Positions 42,952-51,596 of a stretch of 64,000 nucleotides of DNA are shown piece after piece. Every line of letters starts with the position of its first letter. Positions within the stretch are counted from its first letter, which is position 1. The stretch covers positions 1-64,000 of the forward strand of contig JAFRNC010000002.1 of the NCBI GenBank assembly GCA_017430365.1. Reading direction: 5' to 3'. A model generated the notes under the pieces. It worked only from the letters and a program-made list of their open reading frames with translations, was not told the DNA's origin and searched no databases. The position numbers were made by a program, and so were the translations under genes. The stretch is from Bacteroidales bacterium (GTDB taxonomy: Bacteria; Bacteroidota; Bacteroidia; Bacteroidales; UBA932).

Positions 42952-42959
42952 CAAAATTA
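42952..42959 (-). promoter_or_regulatory. -7 box of the SusC operon promoter
   Basis: TAATTTTG on the minus strand fits TAnnTTTG and lies 87 bases before the susC start codon, leaving an AT-rich leader typical of inducible sus operons. Confidence 0.55.
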
Positions 42960-43014
42960 TAGAGATTTTCAATCGTCTCGCGCGCACAAGATATTTTAGT
43001 AGTGGATAAGAAAA

Positions 43015-43043
43015 ATCAACAACCTGATTATCAGATTGTTGAT
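43015..43043. repeat. inverted repeat upstream of the SusC promoter
   Basis: ATCAACAA at 43015-43022 pairs with TTGTTGAT at 43036-43043, and the 13 bases between include a further dyad CTGATTATCAG. It lies about 55 bases upstream of the predicted -7 box, between the regulator gene and susC. A regulator-binding site is as likely as a transcript-ending hairpin for the regulator gene; no T tract is obvious on the minus side. Confidence 0.55.
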
Positions 43044-43090
43044 AAAATTTATACCTGCCGGAAAAGTAGTTATTCAGGAAGTAATGAGCG

Positions 43091-44725
43091 CTACTTTCCT
43101 ATCATTTTGACCCTCTCTTCGAAGGAATCGCGGTCCACAGCGGCATTGTTTTTCACCGAAACCTTGTAGTTGTAGATTGTGCTCAGGGAGTAGTCGAGCA
43201 TCGTGGCGATACGTTTGGAATCATCCACCCCGAGACGGATGAGGGCGAAGATCCGGAGTTCGGTCGTAAGCCGTCCCTTGGGAGGATTGATCCTGGCATC
43301 CTCCTTCAGCAGGCTGTTGAACTGTTCCACGAAGTCGGGATACATGGCCAGGAATGTGGTGTCGAAGGTGTTGTAGAATTCTTCCCTTGCTTTCTCGGAC
43401 CGGTCGGAACGGGAAATATCTTTCAACAGCAGGTCGGTCCTGCCCTTCTTCAGAAGGTTTCGCAATCTGTTGTCTTCGGAACGGAACATGTGTATCTGGC
43501 CGGAGAAACTCTCCAGGAACGACACTATGAAACTCTCCTTGACCTGGTCGGCGTTGGAAATCTGTTTGTTCAACCCGTTGAGAGTCTCATTGGCGGCAGT
43601 CAGCCGGGCATTGCTCTCTTCCAGTTTCTTCCTCATCTGCGACAGCTTGCGGGAACGCACCACATAAAACCAGGAAACCACCGACAGCGCCAGTACCAGG
43701 ACGGCAAGGCCTATCGCCGCGCCATCGGTAAACTTCTGCATCCTCTCCTGTCTGCTGGAATAAGCGTCCTGCACCTGGATCATGGAACGGGATATCTGCC
43801 AGGGACGGAGTTTCGCATTATAGAACAGGGCGTCTTCCTGGGCGATGCGCAGGTAGCGGAAAGATCGGTCCACATCCGTCGAGAGTATGTTCTGGGCAAC
43901 CATCGTCAGGGAGGCATAGTCCTTTACCGCGTTGATAATGTCGCTCTCCGCCGACTTGACAAGCCAGTACATCCTGTCATCCGATCTCCCCATCCTGTCC
44001 GCGATATCCGAGAGATAGAATGCATAGATGGCGTAGGCATGCTCTTCGGGTCGGGTTCCGGCCAGGAGCAGGTGCCCGACACTGTCGGCCTCGGCGTAGC
44101 GTTCCTGCGAGAGCAGGTCGTCGCGCAGCACGGTGCGCCAGGACTTGGAATCCCTCGGAAGAAGGAAATAGAGCGCCGGTCGGAACGATGCCGCATCGGC
44201 TATGTTGAGCTGCTCTACCATTCCCGAATTCCCGGCCAGGTCCATGCTGAAATCATACAGGGCAAACAGATACTCCGTCCTGAGCGGGACGGTGAGGGAT
44301 GCCGTGTCTATCTGCTGGTAGAGCAGATTGTAGGCCTCCATGTAACTTCCCGCCTTTGCATACAGATGGCCGAGTTTAATGGAAGCCAGATTATAACGGT
44401 CCCGGTCTTTCAAAGGATCGAGTGCGAGTTCCTGACAGTGCTTGAGGTATTTCTGGGTCGAGTCGAAACTGAATGAAAAATACTCCGATGCAATGTTCAT
44501 CTCCGTCTCGAAACGCATCCGGGGATCTTCGGTAGACTGGGCCAGCTTTCTCAAAGCATCCATCTGGTCCAGTTTGCGGGCGACATATACATCGCGCGCC
44601 GAGACATAACCGTCGAGTTCGTTCAGCAACTGCCGGGTCGGACGGTCAAGACCGTCCGGTCCGCACGCTGCACAAAGCGCTGCGGCGGACAGAAGCATCA
44701 AGACGTATGACCGGATACGGCTCAT
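43091..44725 (-). CDS. DUF6377 membrane regulator of the polysaccharide locus
   Basis: A 544-residue protein with an export signal (possible lipobox LCAACGPD), an extracytoplasmic TPR-like helical region to about 325, one membrane helix at about 335-357 and a coiled coil (KLSQMRKKLEESNARLTAANETL, read in part). A cytoplasmic C-terminal region ends in a LuxR-like helix-turn-helix (LRIFALIRLGVDDSKRIATM then LDYSLSTIYNYKVSVKN). This is the DUF6377 architecture. Lying directly upstream of susC on the same strand, it is the likely sensor-regulator of the locus. Confidence 0.85.
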   Translation of the reverse strand: MSRIRSYVLMLLSAAALCAACGPDGLDRPTRQLLNELDGYVSARDVYVARKLDQMDALRKLAQSTEDPRMRFETEMNIASEYFSFSFDSTQKYLKHCQELALDPLKDRDRYNLASIKLGHLYAKAGSYMEAYNLLYQQIDTASLTVPLRTEYLFALYDFSMDLAGNSGMVEQLNIADAASFRPALYFLLPRDSKSWRTVLRDDLLSQERYAEADSVGHLLLAGTRPEEHAYAIYAFYLSDIADRMGRSDDRMYWLVKSAESDIINAVKDYASLTMVAQNILSTDVDRSFRYLRIAQEDALFYNAKLRPWQISRSMIQVQDAYSSRQERMQKFTDGAAIGLAVLVLALSVVSWFYVVRSRKLSQMRKKLEESNARLTAANETLNGLNKQISNADQVKESFIVSFLESFSGQIHMFRSEDNRLRNLLKKGRTDLLLKDISRSDRSEKAREEFYNTFDTTFLAMYPDFVEQFNSLLKEDARINPPKGRLTTELRIFALIRLGVDDSKRIATMLDYSLSTIYNYKVSVKNNAAVDRDSFEERVKMIGK

Positions 44726-44752
44726 GCCGTAAAGATAGTAAAAAAACAGGTG

Positions 44753-46054
44753 TCAGCAGCCCTTCGATGTCATGATCCTCAGCACCATTTCGTCGGTGAT
44801 GCACATCGCGTCCGCACCTATGGCCGTGAGGTTGTGGATCGAACGGTCTATGTCGTCATCCACTATTCCTTCCTGCGAAGTGACGCACTTCCCCTCCATG
44901 GCCAGCAGGGCGGAAAGAATAGCTGTGGAAACTCCGGAAGTGAGCTTGAGCGAGCAGGACGGTTTCGCACCGTCACAGATCATGCCGGTAAGGTTGGCCA
45001 CCATGTTCTTCACCGCGGCGCAGCAACGCGCGTAATCTCCGCCCATGAGGTAGGTCACGCCCACACTGCTGCCCGTACTTGCCACCACGCACCCGCAAAG
45101 TGCGGAAAGTTTGCCCAGCGACTGCTTGATGTAAATCGCAGTCAGATGGCTCAGCATAAGCGCACGGATCAGTTCTTCTTCCGTGTTTTCGTTCTCCTCG
45201 GCATAGACGCACACTGGATTGGTCGCACAGATTCCCTGGTTGCCGCTTCCCGAGTTGCTCATCACGGGAATCATTGCGCCGCCCATCCTGGCATCACAGG
45301 CCGCCGCAGTGCGTGCGATCATCCGGGAATAGATGCTGTCGCCCAGGATTCCCTTGGCGAGCGGACGGTCGATGCTCTTGCCCAGATTGTGCCCGTAATT
45401 GCCTTTGAGGGCCTCCCGGGCCGCCTTCATGTTATATTCCCTAGTCTCGAGGATAAACCGTATCTCGTCGAGCGGCGCCGTAGTGGCGAAGTCATAGACA
45501 AGCTTCAGGTTAAGGGCAATATCATCACTGTCCGCAACAGGTCCTGAATCGGAAGGCAGGATCCGCTGCAGAGCCGCTTCATCCAGCCGCCCGTCCGCCA
45601 CATGGATGAAATTGGTATGGCCCTTGGCGATGACTGCGGTAGCCTGCCTCTCCCCTGCCGTCGCGATGATTTCAATATACAGTTTTTCACTGATTCCTTT
45701 TTTCAACCGGATGCCGATGCGGTCTTCGCTTATAAAGCGTTTCCCTTCTTCAAGGGTTTCCGGAGTCAGGTCGCGCAGAACTTCGAGCTGATACCCGCTC
45801 TTGCCTATGAGCGCCCCCAGGGCGATTGCGATCGGCAAGCCGGTCATCCCTGTACCTGGAATGCCCACTCCCATTGCGTTTTTGAGGATATTGGCGCTCA
45901 GCAGCGCTTCGATTCTATCGGGACGGCAGCCCAGCTGCTCTACGGCACGGGCTGTACACAACGCCACGGCCATCGGCTCGGTGCAGCCTATGGCCGGAAC
46001 TACTTCCTTGTGTACGAGCGCTATTATGCGCTCACGGGTTTTCTTGTCAATCAT
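44753..46054 (-). CDS. cyuA: UPF0597 / L-cysteine desulfidase family protein
   Basis: A 433-residue homologue of CyuA/YhaM, an Fe-S enzyme that converts cysteine to pyruvate, ammonia and sulfide; it is also related to the alpha subunit of Fe-S L-serine dehydratase. Cysteines likely to bind the cluster occur in AIGCTEP, NQGICATNP, LCGCVVAST and GMICDGAKPSC. The ATG at 46054 (MIDKKTRERI) is preferred to a GTG 12 bases upstream. The symbol is given by family; substrate is not proven. Confidence 0.85.
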   Translation of the reverse strand: MIDKKTRERIIALVHKEVVPAIGCTEPMAVALCTARAVEQLGCRPDRIEALLSANILKNAMGVGIPGTGMTGLPIAIALGALIGKSGYQLEVLRDLTPETLEEGKRFISEDRIGIRLKKGISEKLYIEIIATAGERQATAVIAKGHTNFIHVADGRLDEAALQRILPSDSGPVADSDDIALNLKLVYDFATTAPLDEIRFILETREYNMKAAREALKGNYGHNLGKSIDRPLAKGILGDSIYSRMIARTAAACDARMGGAMIPVMSNSGSGNQGICATNPVCVYAEENENTEEELIRALMLSHLTAIYIKQSLGKLSALCGCVVASTGSSVGVTYLMGGDYARCCAAVKNMVANLTGMICDGAKPSCSLKLTSGVSTAILSALLAMEGKCVTSQEGIVDDDIDRSIHNLTAIGADAMCITDEMVLRIMTSKGC

Positions 46055-46071
46055 ATGATAATTCACTGTAC

Positions 46072-47529
46072 TCAGTCATTGAAACCGTCCAGGACAACGA
46101 TGTCGGAAATGCAAAGGTCCTTGTATTTCGCGCCGGGGACGACGGACAGGACGGTAATTTTGATATGTGAGACATATTCGGATGCAAAGGGGACCTCGTC
46201 GTAGAGGATCACCCCATTGGAATCCACGCCGGTTTCCCGGCCATGGATCTGCCGGGAAAGATCGGTGACCGTAAGCATGGATATATCCCCGAAACGCGGC
46301 GCAGTATCCCCACGCAGGACATAATATCTGGGGCTCCACTCCGAGACGTCGATTTCCACGGGTTCGTCGCGATAGCCGTCGGCACGGGTGACTTCCAGTC
46401 TGAGCGTCTTTACGCGGCTGTTTGCATTCCATAGGGCAGCGGATTTGTGATAACCGTTGTAGAAACCGATATCGGAAACCCTGCGGGGCTTTGCGAAATC
46501 GATGTCGATGGTGGAGCCGATGCCGTCACCGGGAGCCACCCAGGCAGTCGTCTGGTTACCGTCCGACAGGTTCCCGGCAGGATAGTTGGCCTGGGCGCCG
46601 GAAACCGTCACATTATAGGCGGCGGCAGGGACGGCGCAATCCACGAGCGGATTGCCCCACTGCGCATAGGAAGCGTTCCAGTTATCCTGCCAGAAGTAGA
46701 GATGCATTTCATCGGCGGCCTCGAAATCGAAATCCGATGTATTGCAGGTCCAGGTCGTCTTGTTGGAACGGACGAACGGCACTTCCGTATTCAGATTCGG
46801 AGTATTGTCATCGAAGAAAGGAGCGGGAAGGGCATCGCAATGAATGGTGCAGCTGAAAGCATCGGCCTTGCCGTTCCCCCAGTGCCTGGCAGGTGAGAAA
46901 TCGTAGGAGAAAGAGCCGCTGGAGGGGAAATAACGTGACAGCGGAGACATCTGCAGCGATCCCAGTCCGGTCGACCAGTCGCTCAGGACTTCATAATCCA
47001 CCTGCAGGACCACGGTTTCGCCTGCCGGGATATCCAGGACAGTATAAGTCCAGAGCCTGTAGACAGTAATTTCGATTCTCTCTCCGGTTTCTTCGTCCTC
47101 ATAGATCTCACCCGTCTTTACGACCTCATCGGAACGGGTCCACGGGAGTTCCTTCCCGTCCAGTTGGAACTTGATGGCACGGACGGAGCGGTCCGCCACG
47201 CCGACTTCATACAGATCCTCGGTCATGTCATCCCCTTCAAACCCATAGTCGCCTGAAGCCTTTCCGGTGAAGTCCACGGGGAAGCCGTAATCCACATGGA
47301 TGGGCTTACCGGAATTGTTTTTCAGCCGGTACGCTACGCGGACTGTGGAATACGGGAGGGCGACATTGATATCAAGGTCTTCGCGGACGACCTGCACGTC
47401 CGTCACCTTGAGCGGAATCGGATTGCAGGAACGGATTCCCGCGGAGTAACTGATTACAGGGTCGCCGTTCGCGTGCAGCAGCAGCGGCAGGGAAACGAGC
47501 AGCAGAAGCGTAAAGAGATGCTTGTTCAT
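46072..47529 (-). CDS. secreted DUF4424-like protein with C-terminal NADase-type glycan-binding domain
   Basis: A 485-residue exported protein (signal MNKHLFTLLLLVSLPLLLHA). The N-terminal two-thirds resembles DUF4424 (YSTVRVAYRLKNNSGKPIHV). Residues about 350-485 match the NADase-type glycan-binding, discoidin-like fold (LSDGNQTTAWVAPGDGIGST). I rejected a longer in-frame start at 47748, which would run into the AraC gene. It lies 17 bases upstream of the desulfidase gene on the same strand. Role unknown; glycan binding is inferred. Confidence 0.78.
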   Translation of the reverse strand: MNKHLFTLLLLVSLPLLLHANGDPVISYSAGIRSCNPIPLKVTDVQVVREDLDINVALPYSTVRVAYRLKNNSGKPIHVDYGFPVDFTGKASGDYGFEGDDMTEDLYEVGVADRSVRAIKFQLDGKELPWTRSDEVVKTGEIYEDEETGERIEITVYRLWTYTVLDIPAGETVVLQVDYEVLSDWSTGLGSLQMSPLSRYFPSSGSFSYDFSPARHWGNGKADAFSCTIHCDALPAPFFDDNTPNLNTEVPFVRSNKTTWTCNTSDFDFEAADEMHLYFWQDNWNASYAQWGNPLVDCAVPAAAYNVTVSGAQANYPAGNLSDGNQTTAWVAPGDGIGSTIDIDFAKPRRVSDIGFYNGYHKSAALWNANSRVKTLRLEVTRADGYRDEPVEIDVSEWSPRYYVLRGDTAPRFGDISMLTVTDLSRQIHGRETGVDSNGVILYDEVPFASEYVSHIKITVLSVVPGAKYKDLCISDIVVLDGFND

Positions 47530-47582
47530 GGCCTTGTCTTTTGATTCAGTCAATAAAGATACAAAAAAAGACAGTATTTCCC

Positions 47583-48455
47583 TTACGAATTGCGGTATTC
47601 GCTGGGCGTCATCCCGCAATGCCGCTGGAAATAGCGGTAGAAATCCATCTGGTTGGCAAAATGCAGTTGCCAGGCAATCTCCTTCACCGGCAAGGAGGTA
47701 TGCTTCAGATAATAGCGTGCCTCCATCAGGACATATTCGACAATCCACTCAGGCGCTGTCCGGCCACTGTCGGCCTTGACGGCGGCCGACAGGTATTTCG
47801 GCGTCAGTCCCAGCCGCGCGGCATAAAAATCCAGGTTCCGGTGCTCGGAGTGGAAACGGGCCAGAAGTGCGAGGAACTGTCCGGTCAGCGGACTGCGACC
47901 ATGGCGCTGGAGCGTTTCCCGGTCCGCAATCCGGTCCCATATATGCGTCAGTTCGATATTCATCGAACGCAGCAGATAACCCAGGCTCCGGGTCAGGTCG
48001 GCGTGCCGGTCGCCGGCCACCGAGCGGAAGATGTTCTGGAAATTGTGGATCAGGATCATCGTTCTCACGTCCACCTTAACCATACGGCAGCGGAAGGCAT
48101 AGAGCGCCCCCAGCCGGTCGAATTCCATCTCCTGCAGCATCTTTTCCGAAATAGCCATCAGCGTGATCTCTCCCGGTCCGGCGTGGTGGTGCGAAGCAAA
48201 GGACAGGATGTCTTCCGGCAGGCTGACGGCAAAACAGTCTTTCCGCACATCGAAACTGTCCAACCCAATCCTCAGGTCAAACCGCCCCTCCACGCAATAC
48301 ATGCATATTACGCCTTCGAAGCGGCAGGGGAACGCCAGATGCCGCTCCTGTCCGGGACGGAAACGGATGTTCGTGATAAAGAAATCGTCGCCATGCGAAA
48401 GCATCGGCCGCACCGGGAGTGCCTCCCGTAATTGAGCAAGGGTCAAACTTTCCAT
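47583..48455 (-). CDS. AraC-family transcription regulator
   Basis: A 290-residue regulator with an N-terminal cupin-like sensing domain (about 15-160) and a C-terminal double helix-turn-helix (LGLTPKYLSAAVKADSGRT and VKEIAWQLHFANQMDFYRYF, then HCGMTPSEYRN). The ATG at 48455 is preferred to a TTG 12 bases upstream. It is divergent from an acyl-ACP thioesterase, with direct repeats in the shared intergenic region that may be its binding sites. Confidence 0.92.
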   Translation of the reverse strand: MESLTLAQLREALPVRPMLSHGDDFFITNIRFRPGQERHLAFPCRFEGVICMYCVEGRFDLRIGLDSFDVRKDCFAVSLPEDILSFASHHHAGPGEITLMAISEKMLQEMEFDRLGALYAFRCRMVKVDVRTMILIHNFQNIFRSVAGDRHADLTRSLGYLLRSMNIELTHIWDRIADRETLQRHGRSPLTGQFLALLARFHSEHRNLDFYAARLGLTPKYLSAAVKADSGRTAPEWIVEYVLMEARYYLKHTSLPVKEIAWQLHFANQMDFYRYFQRHCGMTPSEYRNS

Positions 48456-48459
48456 CAAA

Positions 48460-48527
48460 TCAGCCAAAAAGTATAAGCAATCATCTTACAAATCTACGAT
48501 ATACTTATGTTTCAGCCAAAAGGTATA
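48460..48527. promoter_or_regulatory. paired direct repeats, probable AraC-type operator
   Basis: TCAGCCAAAAAGTATA at 48460-48475 recurs as TCAGCCAAAAGGTATA at 48512-48527, 52 bases apart, close to five helical turns. The first copy is 4 bases before the regulator's start codon, and the second ends about 10 bases upstream of the thioesterase promoter's TTG, a usual place for an activator. A minus-strand -7 box TAGATTTG lies between them at 48496-48489. Confidence 0.65.
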
Positions 48528-48536
48528 TCAACAATT

Positions 48537-48567
48537 TTGCAACCGGACCTGCATTTACTTAGTTTTG
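48537..48567 (+). promoter_or_regulatory. promoter of the acyl-ACP thioesterase gene
   Basis: TTG at 48537-48539, a 20-base spacer, then TAGTTTTG at 48560-48567, followed 24 bases later by the start codon at 48592. Confidence 0.65.
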
Positions 48568-48591
48568 CAAGCAGATTTGGAGGATTGGAAG

Positions 48592-49350
48592 ATGAAACGA
48601 TACAGACACGTATATTCGCTTACCCTTGCAGACATCGACCCGGACAAACGGATGACGGCCGGGGCCGTCCTGTGCTATTTTCAGGATACCATCGCACGCT
48701 TTCTGGCTGAAAACCATGTCGGAGCGTTCGACCTGATGGAGGAAGCCGGCATCACCTGGATGATCAGCGAATTCCACAGCAAGTTGGACCGTCTCCCGAC
48801 ATGGCCCGGCATCGCACAGGTTGAAGTGTTCCTTTCAGAACTTTCCAGCATAAAGGTCTATGTCGATTACCTGATGAGGGACTCCAGGGGAAATATCTTC
48901 GCAAAGGGATCAAGCACATGGCTGATGGTGGATGTCCGAAGCCGGAGGATGCTTCCTCACAACAGTATCCCGCGCTTCGCCGGACTGATGTACGATGAGC
49001 AGAATCACCTCGCACACGGGCGCTACACATTCCGGTCGCCGGAACCGGAGACGGGAAGCGCCTGCAACGCTGTTGCGGCTGACACAATACACACCGTTTC
49101 TGCCGCAGAGACCGACTTCAACGGCCATATGAGCAACCGCGACTACGTGCGGCTGGCGATGTCCCTTATCCAACCTCTGGCACCGGCAGGCCAGTCCATC
49201 CAGGCGCTGCACGCAAAGTTCTTGAAAGAATGCCACAAAGGCGAGAAACTGCAGAGCCTGTGCGGTTGGAAATACGGACAACTCAGCGCCGTGCTGCTCA
49301 GCGCCGACAAAATTCCCGTCTGCCAGCTCGCCACCGAATGGAAGGCTTGA
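48592..49350 (+). CDS. acyl-ACP thioesterase
   Basis: A 252-residue double hot-dog protein of the bacterial acyl-ACP thioesterase family, which releases fatty acids from acyl carrier protein. The first hot dog has MTAGAVLCYFQDTIARFLAE; the second has the catalytic-site pattern ETDFNGHMSNRDYV. The ATG at 48592 is chosen over a TTG 27 bases upstream, which overlaps the promoter. Divergent from the AraC regulator that may control it. Confidence 0.88.
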   Translation: MKRYRHVYSLTLADIDPDKRMTAGAVLCYFQDTIARFLAENHVGAFDLMEEAGITWMISEFHSKLDRLPTWPGIAQVEVFLSELSSIKVYVDYLMRDSRGNIFAKGSSTWLMVDVRSRRMLPHNSIPRFAGLMYDEQNHLAHGRYTFRSPEPETGSACNAVAADTIHTVSAAETDFNGHMSNRDYVRLAMSLIQPLAPAGQSIQALHAKFLKECHKGEKLQSLCGWKYGQLSAVLLSADKIPVCQLATEWKA

Positions 49351-49451
49351 GGACGGGTTCAAGCAGGAAATTGACAATTCCTTGCAGGAATAACGCAACG
49401 TTTCGCCCTTTTTTTGCATCTTTGCAACGTCGTTCGGCGACTGACATAACT

Positions 49452-49844
49452 GGGGATGTACTGGTTTTGACGGTAAATGATGTCGGACGGTAAGCGTGTC
49501 GAGCGTCGTGGCCCCGCTCGTAAATCTCAGACCGCAAGCCATAACTGGCAACAACAACTACGCACTCGCTGCCTAATCTGCCAAGCGGATTAGCTTAATC
49601 GCGCGGACCAGGTCCGTAGCGACGAGTATCCCGCCGGAGTTCCTGGCCTTCCCTCTCCGGTATTTGGGGTATCATCCAGGAAGGATGCGGGCGCCGACGC
49701 TTCTACAGCGCCTCAAGTTTAAGAAGCTAAGGGACCCTTGGCCCGCCCACCGGCAGCCGGTCTCCGACAATCAAAGGCGGGATACACACGTAGAAAGCCA
49801 TCTGGCGCTTTATTCGGACGGCGGTTCGACTCCGCCCATCTCCA
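49452..49844 (+). ncRNA. ssrA: transfer-messenger RNA
   Basis: The 5' end GGGGATGTACTGGTTTTGACGG pattern (from 49452) and the 3' end with the T-arm GGCGGTTCGACTCCGCC and CATCTCC-A pair to form the tRNA-like acceptor. The tag frame GGC AAC AAC AAC TAC GCA CTC GCT GCC TAA at 49547-49576 gives (A)GNNNYALAA, a Bacteroidales-type degradation tag. CCA is not encoded after the discriminator A at 49844. The gene frees stalled ribosomes together with SmpB. It marks the border of the accessory island. Confidence 0.95.
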
Positions 49845-49878
49845 CGGTTAACCCTGAGTATCAGGAACTTAACACACT

Positions 49879-49929
49879 TACGCACAAATTTACGCATAAA
49901 AATAGCGAAATCTGTGCGTATTTTATTTT
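49879..49929 (+). terminator. hairpin terminator after tmRNA
   Basis: TACGCACAAATTT pairs with AAATCTGTGCGTA (one mismatch) around a 16-base A-rich loop and is followed by TTTTATTTTG. Confidence 0.6.
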
Positions 49930-49974
49930 GTTGAACTCCTATATGCCATATTAGCTGTTGGCAAATATGTGGTG

Positions 49975-50014
49975 AAAAAAATGAGCCCGAATGTATATGT
50001 ATATTCGGGCTCAT
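49975..50014 (-). terminator. terminator of the toxin-antitoxin-chaperone operon
   Basis: A perfect 12-bp stem (ATGAGCCCGAAT with ATTCGGGCTCAT) encloses a 10-base loop, and on the minus strand runs into TTTTTTCACC. It lies 40 bases after the stop of the last operon gene. It may also work from the plus side. Confidence 0.85.
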
Positions 50015-50053
50015 TTCCAAAGATAAAGGTCCTTTAGGGCCACTTATTACTAT

Positions 50054-50494
50054 CTATTTCTCAATCAGTCCATCAGGGGTAATGACCAAGTCGCTGATTT
50101 CAAAACTACCGACATTGACAATAGGAAGGAAGAATTTAGAGAAGGGGGTGTTTTCTGTCTTTACAAATAATGCTCCCCTAGTTTGGCTTATTGAGATCTG
50201 GACTAACGATTCAATAAAGGGTTTAGGGATAACAACCTTCGAAGAATCCTTTTCCGTCATCTCGGTCCATGACTCCGGACTGATTTGGTAAAACGAGTTA
50301 GTTTCAAGAACTAAGAAAGGACGGTCTTCACATATAAATTGTACTGACACTGAAATTGCCACAGCCCGTAAACCGTAGTTACACCCCGGCCTAACTGAAA
50401 CAGAAAAAGTGCTACTTTTCTCTTTAGGGTCTTCTAAAGTAGCAAATTGATCCACCACCATATGGTGAATCTGGAATTGGATATTCTTAGGCAT
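50054..50494 (-). CDS. SecB-like chaperone of a toxin-antitoxin system
   Basis: A 146-residue beta-rich protein resembling SecB-like chaperones. The N-terminal part has alternating strands (STFSVSVRPGCNYGL, AISVSVQFICEDRPFLVLE), and the C-terminal part has the SecB-type helix and loop SQTRGALFVKTENT followed by FLPIVNV. It is third in an operon behind an XRE antitoxin-like gene, with which it overlaps by 8 bases. In TAC systems such a chaperone protects the antitoxin from proteolysis. Low GC relative to the housekeeping region points to horizontal gain. SecB assignment rests on pattern and context. Confidence 0.65.
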   Translation of the reverse strand: MPKNIQFQIHHMVVDQFATLEDPKEKSSTFSVSVRPGCNYGLRAVAISVSVQFICEDRPFLVLETNSFYQISPESWTEMTEKDSSKVVIPKPFIESLVQISISQTRGALFVKTENTPFSKFFLPIVNVGSFEISDLVITPDGLIEK

Positions 50495-50966
50495 AGTCGG
50501 GTGTAAGTGATTTCTTTGTTATTTGTTTCTCCCGCAATTCAATACCAGGAGCAAAATGGAACCCCTTTGCCCCAATTGCCCATAAACACCAAGCACTGAC
50601 ATTAGAAAAAACATTCTTTACGCAAAAAACCTCTTTGCTCACAAATCGGGTACACTCCTTGGTTTCATCATCGCATACCCGAATCAAAGGGTAATTGAGA
50701 CGTCTCCCGTATTCTTCAGCAACTTTAACCGAGAATGAGGGATCTTGATTCCTCAGAATCTTATTGACATACTGAGGAGAAACACCAAGAGCAAAAGCTA
50801 GATCCTTCTGGCTCCAGCCACGCTCTTTCATACATTTTCTTAGCCTAAGGGCTATCCGCACGTTCGCATCCAGCACTTCAGGCTGATTAAGATCTTTCTC
50901 GTTCTCTTCGATCCAAGAAAAATCGTCACCGGCAATCACAATTCTGCCGTTCTTCGTCGTGCTCAT
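50487..50966 (-). CDS. HigA-like antitoxin with XRE helix-turn-helix and C-terminal extension
   Basis: A 159-residue protein starting MSTTKNGRIVIAGDDFSWIE. Residues about 45-80 are a Cro/CI-type helix-turn-helix (GWSQKDLAFALGVSPQYVNK). About 75 residues follow it, more than a simple HigA needs; in TAC antitoxins such a tail is the chaperone-addiction region. The ATG at 50966 is preferred to an upstream start that would overlap the toxin gene. It begins 4 bases after the toxin stop and overlaps the chaperone start by 8. Confidence 0.72.
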   Translation of the reverse strand: MSTTKNGRIVIAGDDFSWIEENEKDLNQPEVLDANVRIALRLRKCMKERGWSQKDLAFALGVSPQYVNKILRNQDPSFSVKVAEEYGRRLNYPLIRVCDDETKECTRFVSKEVFCVKNVFSNVSAWCLWAIGAKGFHFAPGIELREKQITKKSLTPDYA

Positions 50967-50970
50967 ACAA

Positions 50971-51594
50971 CTATTCAGCAATAAAATCAATAAAACTGTC
51001 TTTATCAAACACGTCATTATCCGAGAGGTTTCTAGCAACTCGCTCCATCTTTTTTAATTCAATTTTCGTGTTAGGAGCATCTGACATTTCTCTCACTATC
51101 TTAATGGCGCCTCCTGTGATACACACAGTATTATCATCAACCATTATACCATAAATGCGGAAGGCAACTCTCTCAGCAATATACCCATATTTAGCCTTTA
51201 CCTTGAACAATTTATTGCGTTTTCTCTTTGATTCTTCCTTACTATCTAATGATTCAAATGCTGAGAATAACTGACCTGTCTGAAGCAATCTTGTTATTTC
51301 TTTGAATACTAATCTAGAATATTGGACAACATCTCTAACGAAAATGTCCTCAGTTACTCCTTCCCAAAAAGAATCTGAAAAGAAGGAAGAATTCTTCTCA
51401 AAGAACTCCGCAAGATAAAGAGGATCCTTCCACATTGAAAACAACTTTGAGAACTCTGTCTTTCCAACATATTCAGGGTCCAATTCATCCGCAAGTTCCT
51501 GAACTCCCATGGATAACAACTCAGACTTAGAGAAACAGACTGAGAGAGCAGTATTGTTATCGCCATGAGCAGGAAAAATGCGTTTATATTCCAC
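50971..51594 (-). CDS. HigB/RelE-like toxin with N-terminal extension
   Basis: A 207-residue protein. The C-terminal 90 residues look like a HigB/Gp49-type RelE fold: basic KLFKVKAKYGYIAERVAFRI, then CITGGAIKIVREM and a helical end. The first 110 residues form an extension of unknown nature, rich in aromatic and acidic residues. The start codon is GTG at 51594. First in the operon toxin, antitoxin, chaperone, the usual order of HigB-HigA-SecB systems. It may act as a ribosome-dependent mRNA nuclease; this rests on fold resemblance only. Confidence 0.55.
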   Translation of the reverse strand: MEYKRIFPAHGDNNTALSVCFSKSELLSMGVQELADELDPEYVGKTEFSKLFSMWKDPLYLAEFFEKNSSFFSDSFWEGVTEDIFVRDVVQYSRLVFKEITRLLQTGQLFSAFESLDSKEESKRKRNKLFKVKAKYGYIAERVAFRIYGIMVDDNTVCITGGAIKIVREMSDAPNTKIELKKMERVARNLSDNDVFDKDSFIDFIAE

Positions 51595-51596
51595 AA

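Noticed and set aside
47530..47748. Extension of the DUF4424-like protein to an upstream ATG
   Set aside because: It would bury the clear signal peptide at MNKHLF and overlap the AraC gene.
48565..48591. Upstream TTG start for the thioesterase
   Set aside because: It overlaps the predicted transcription start and adds nine residues that do not resemble the family N-terminus.
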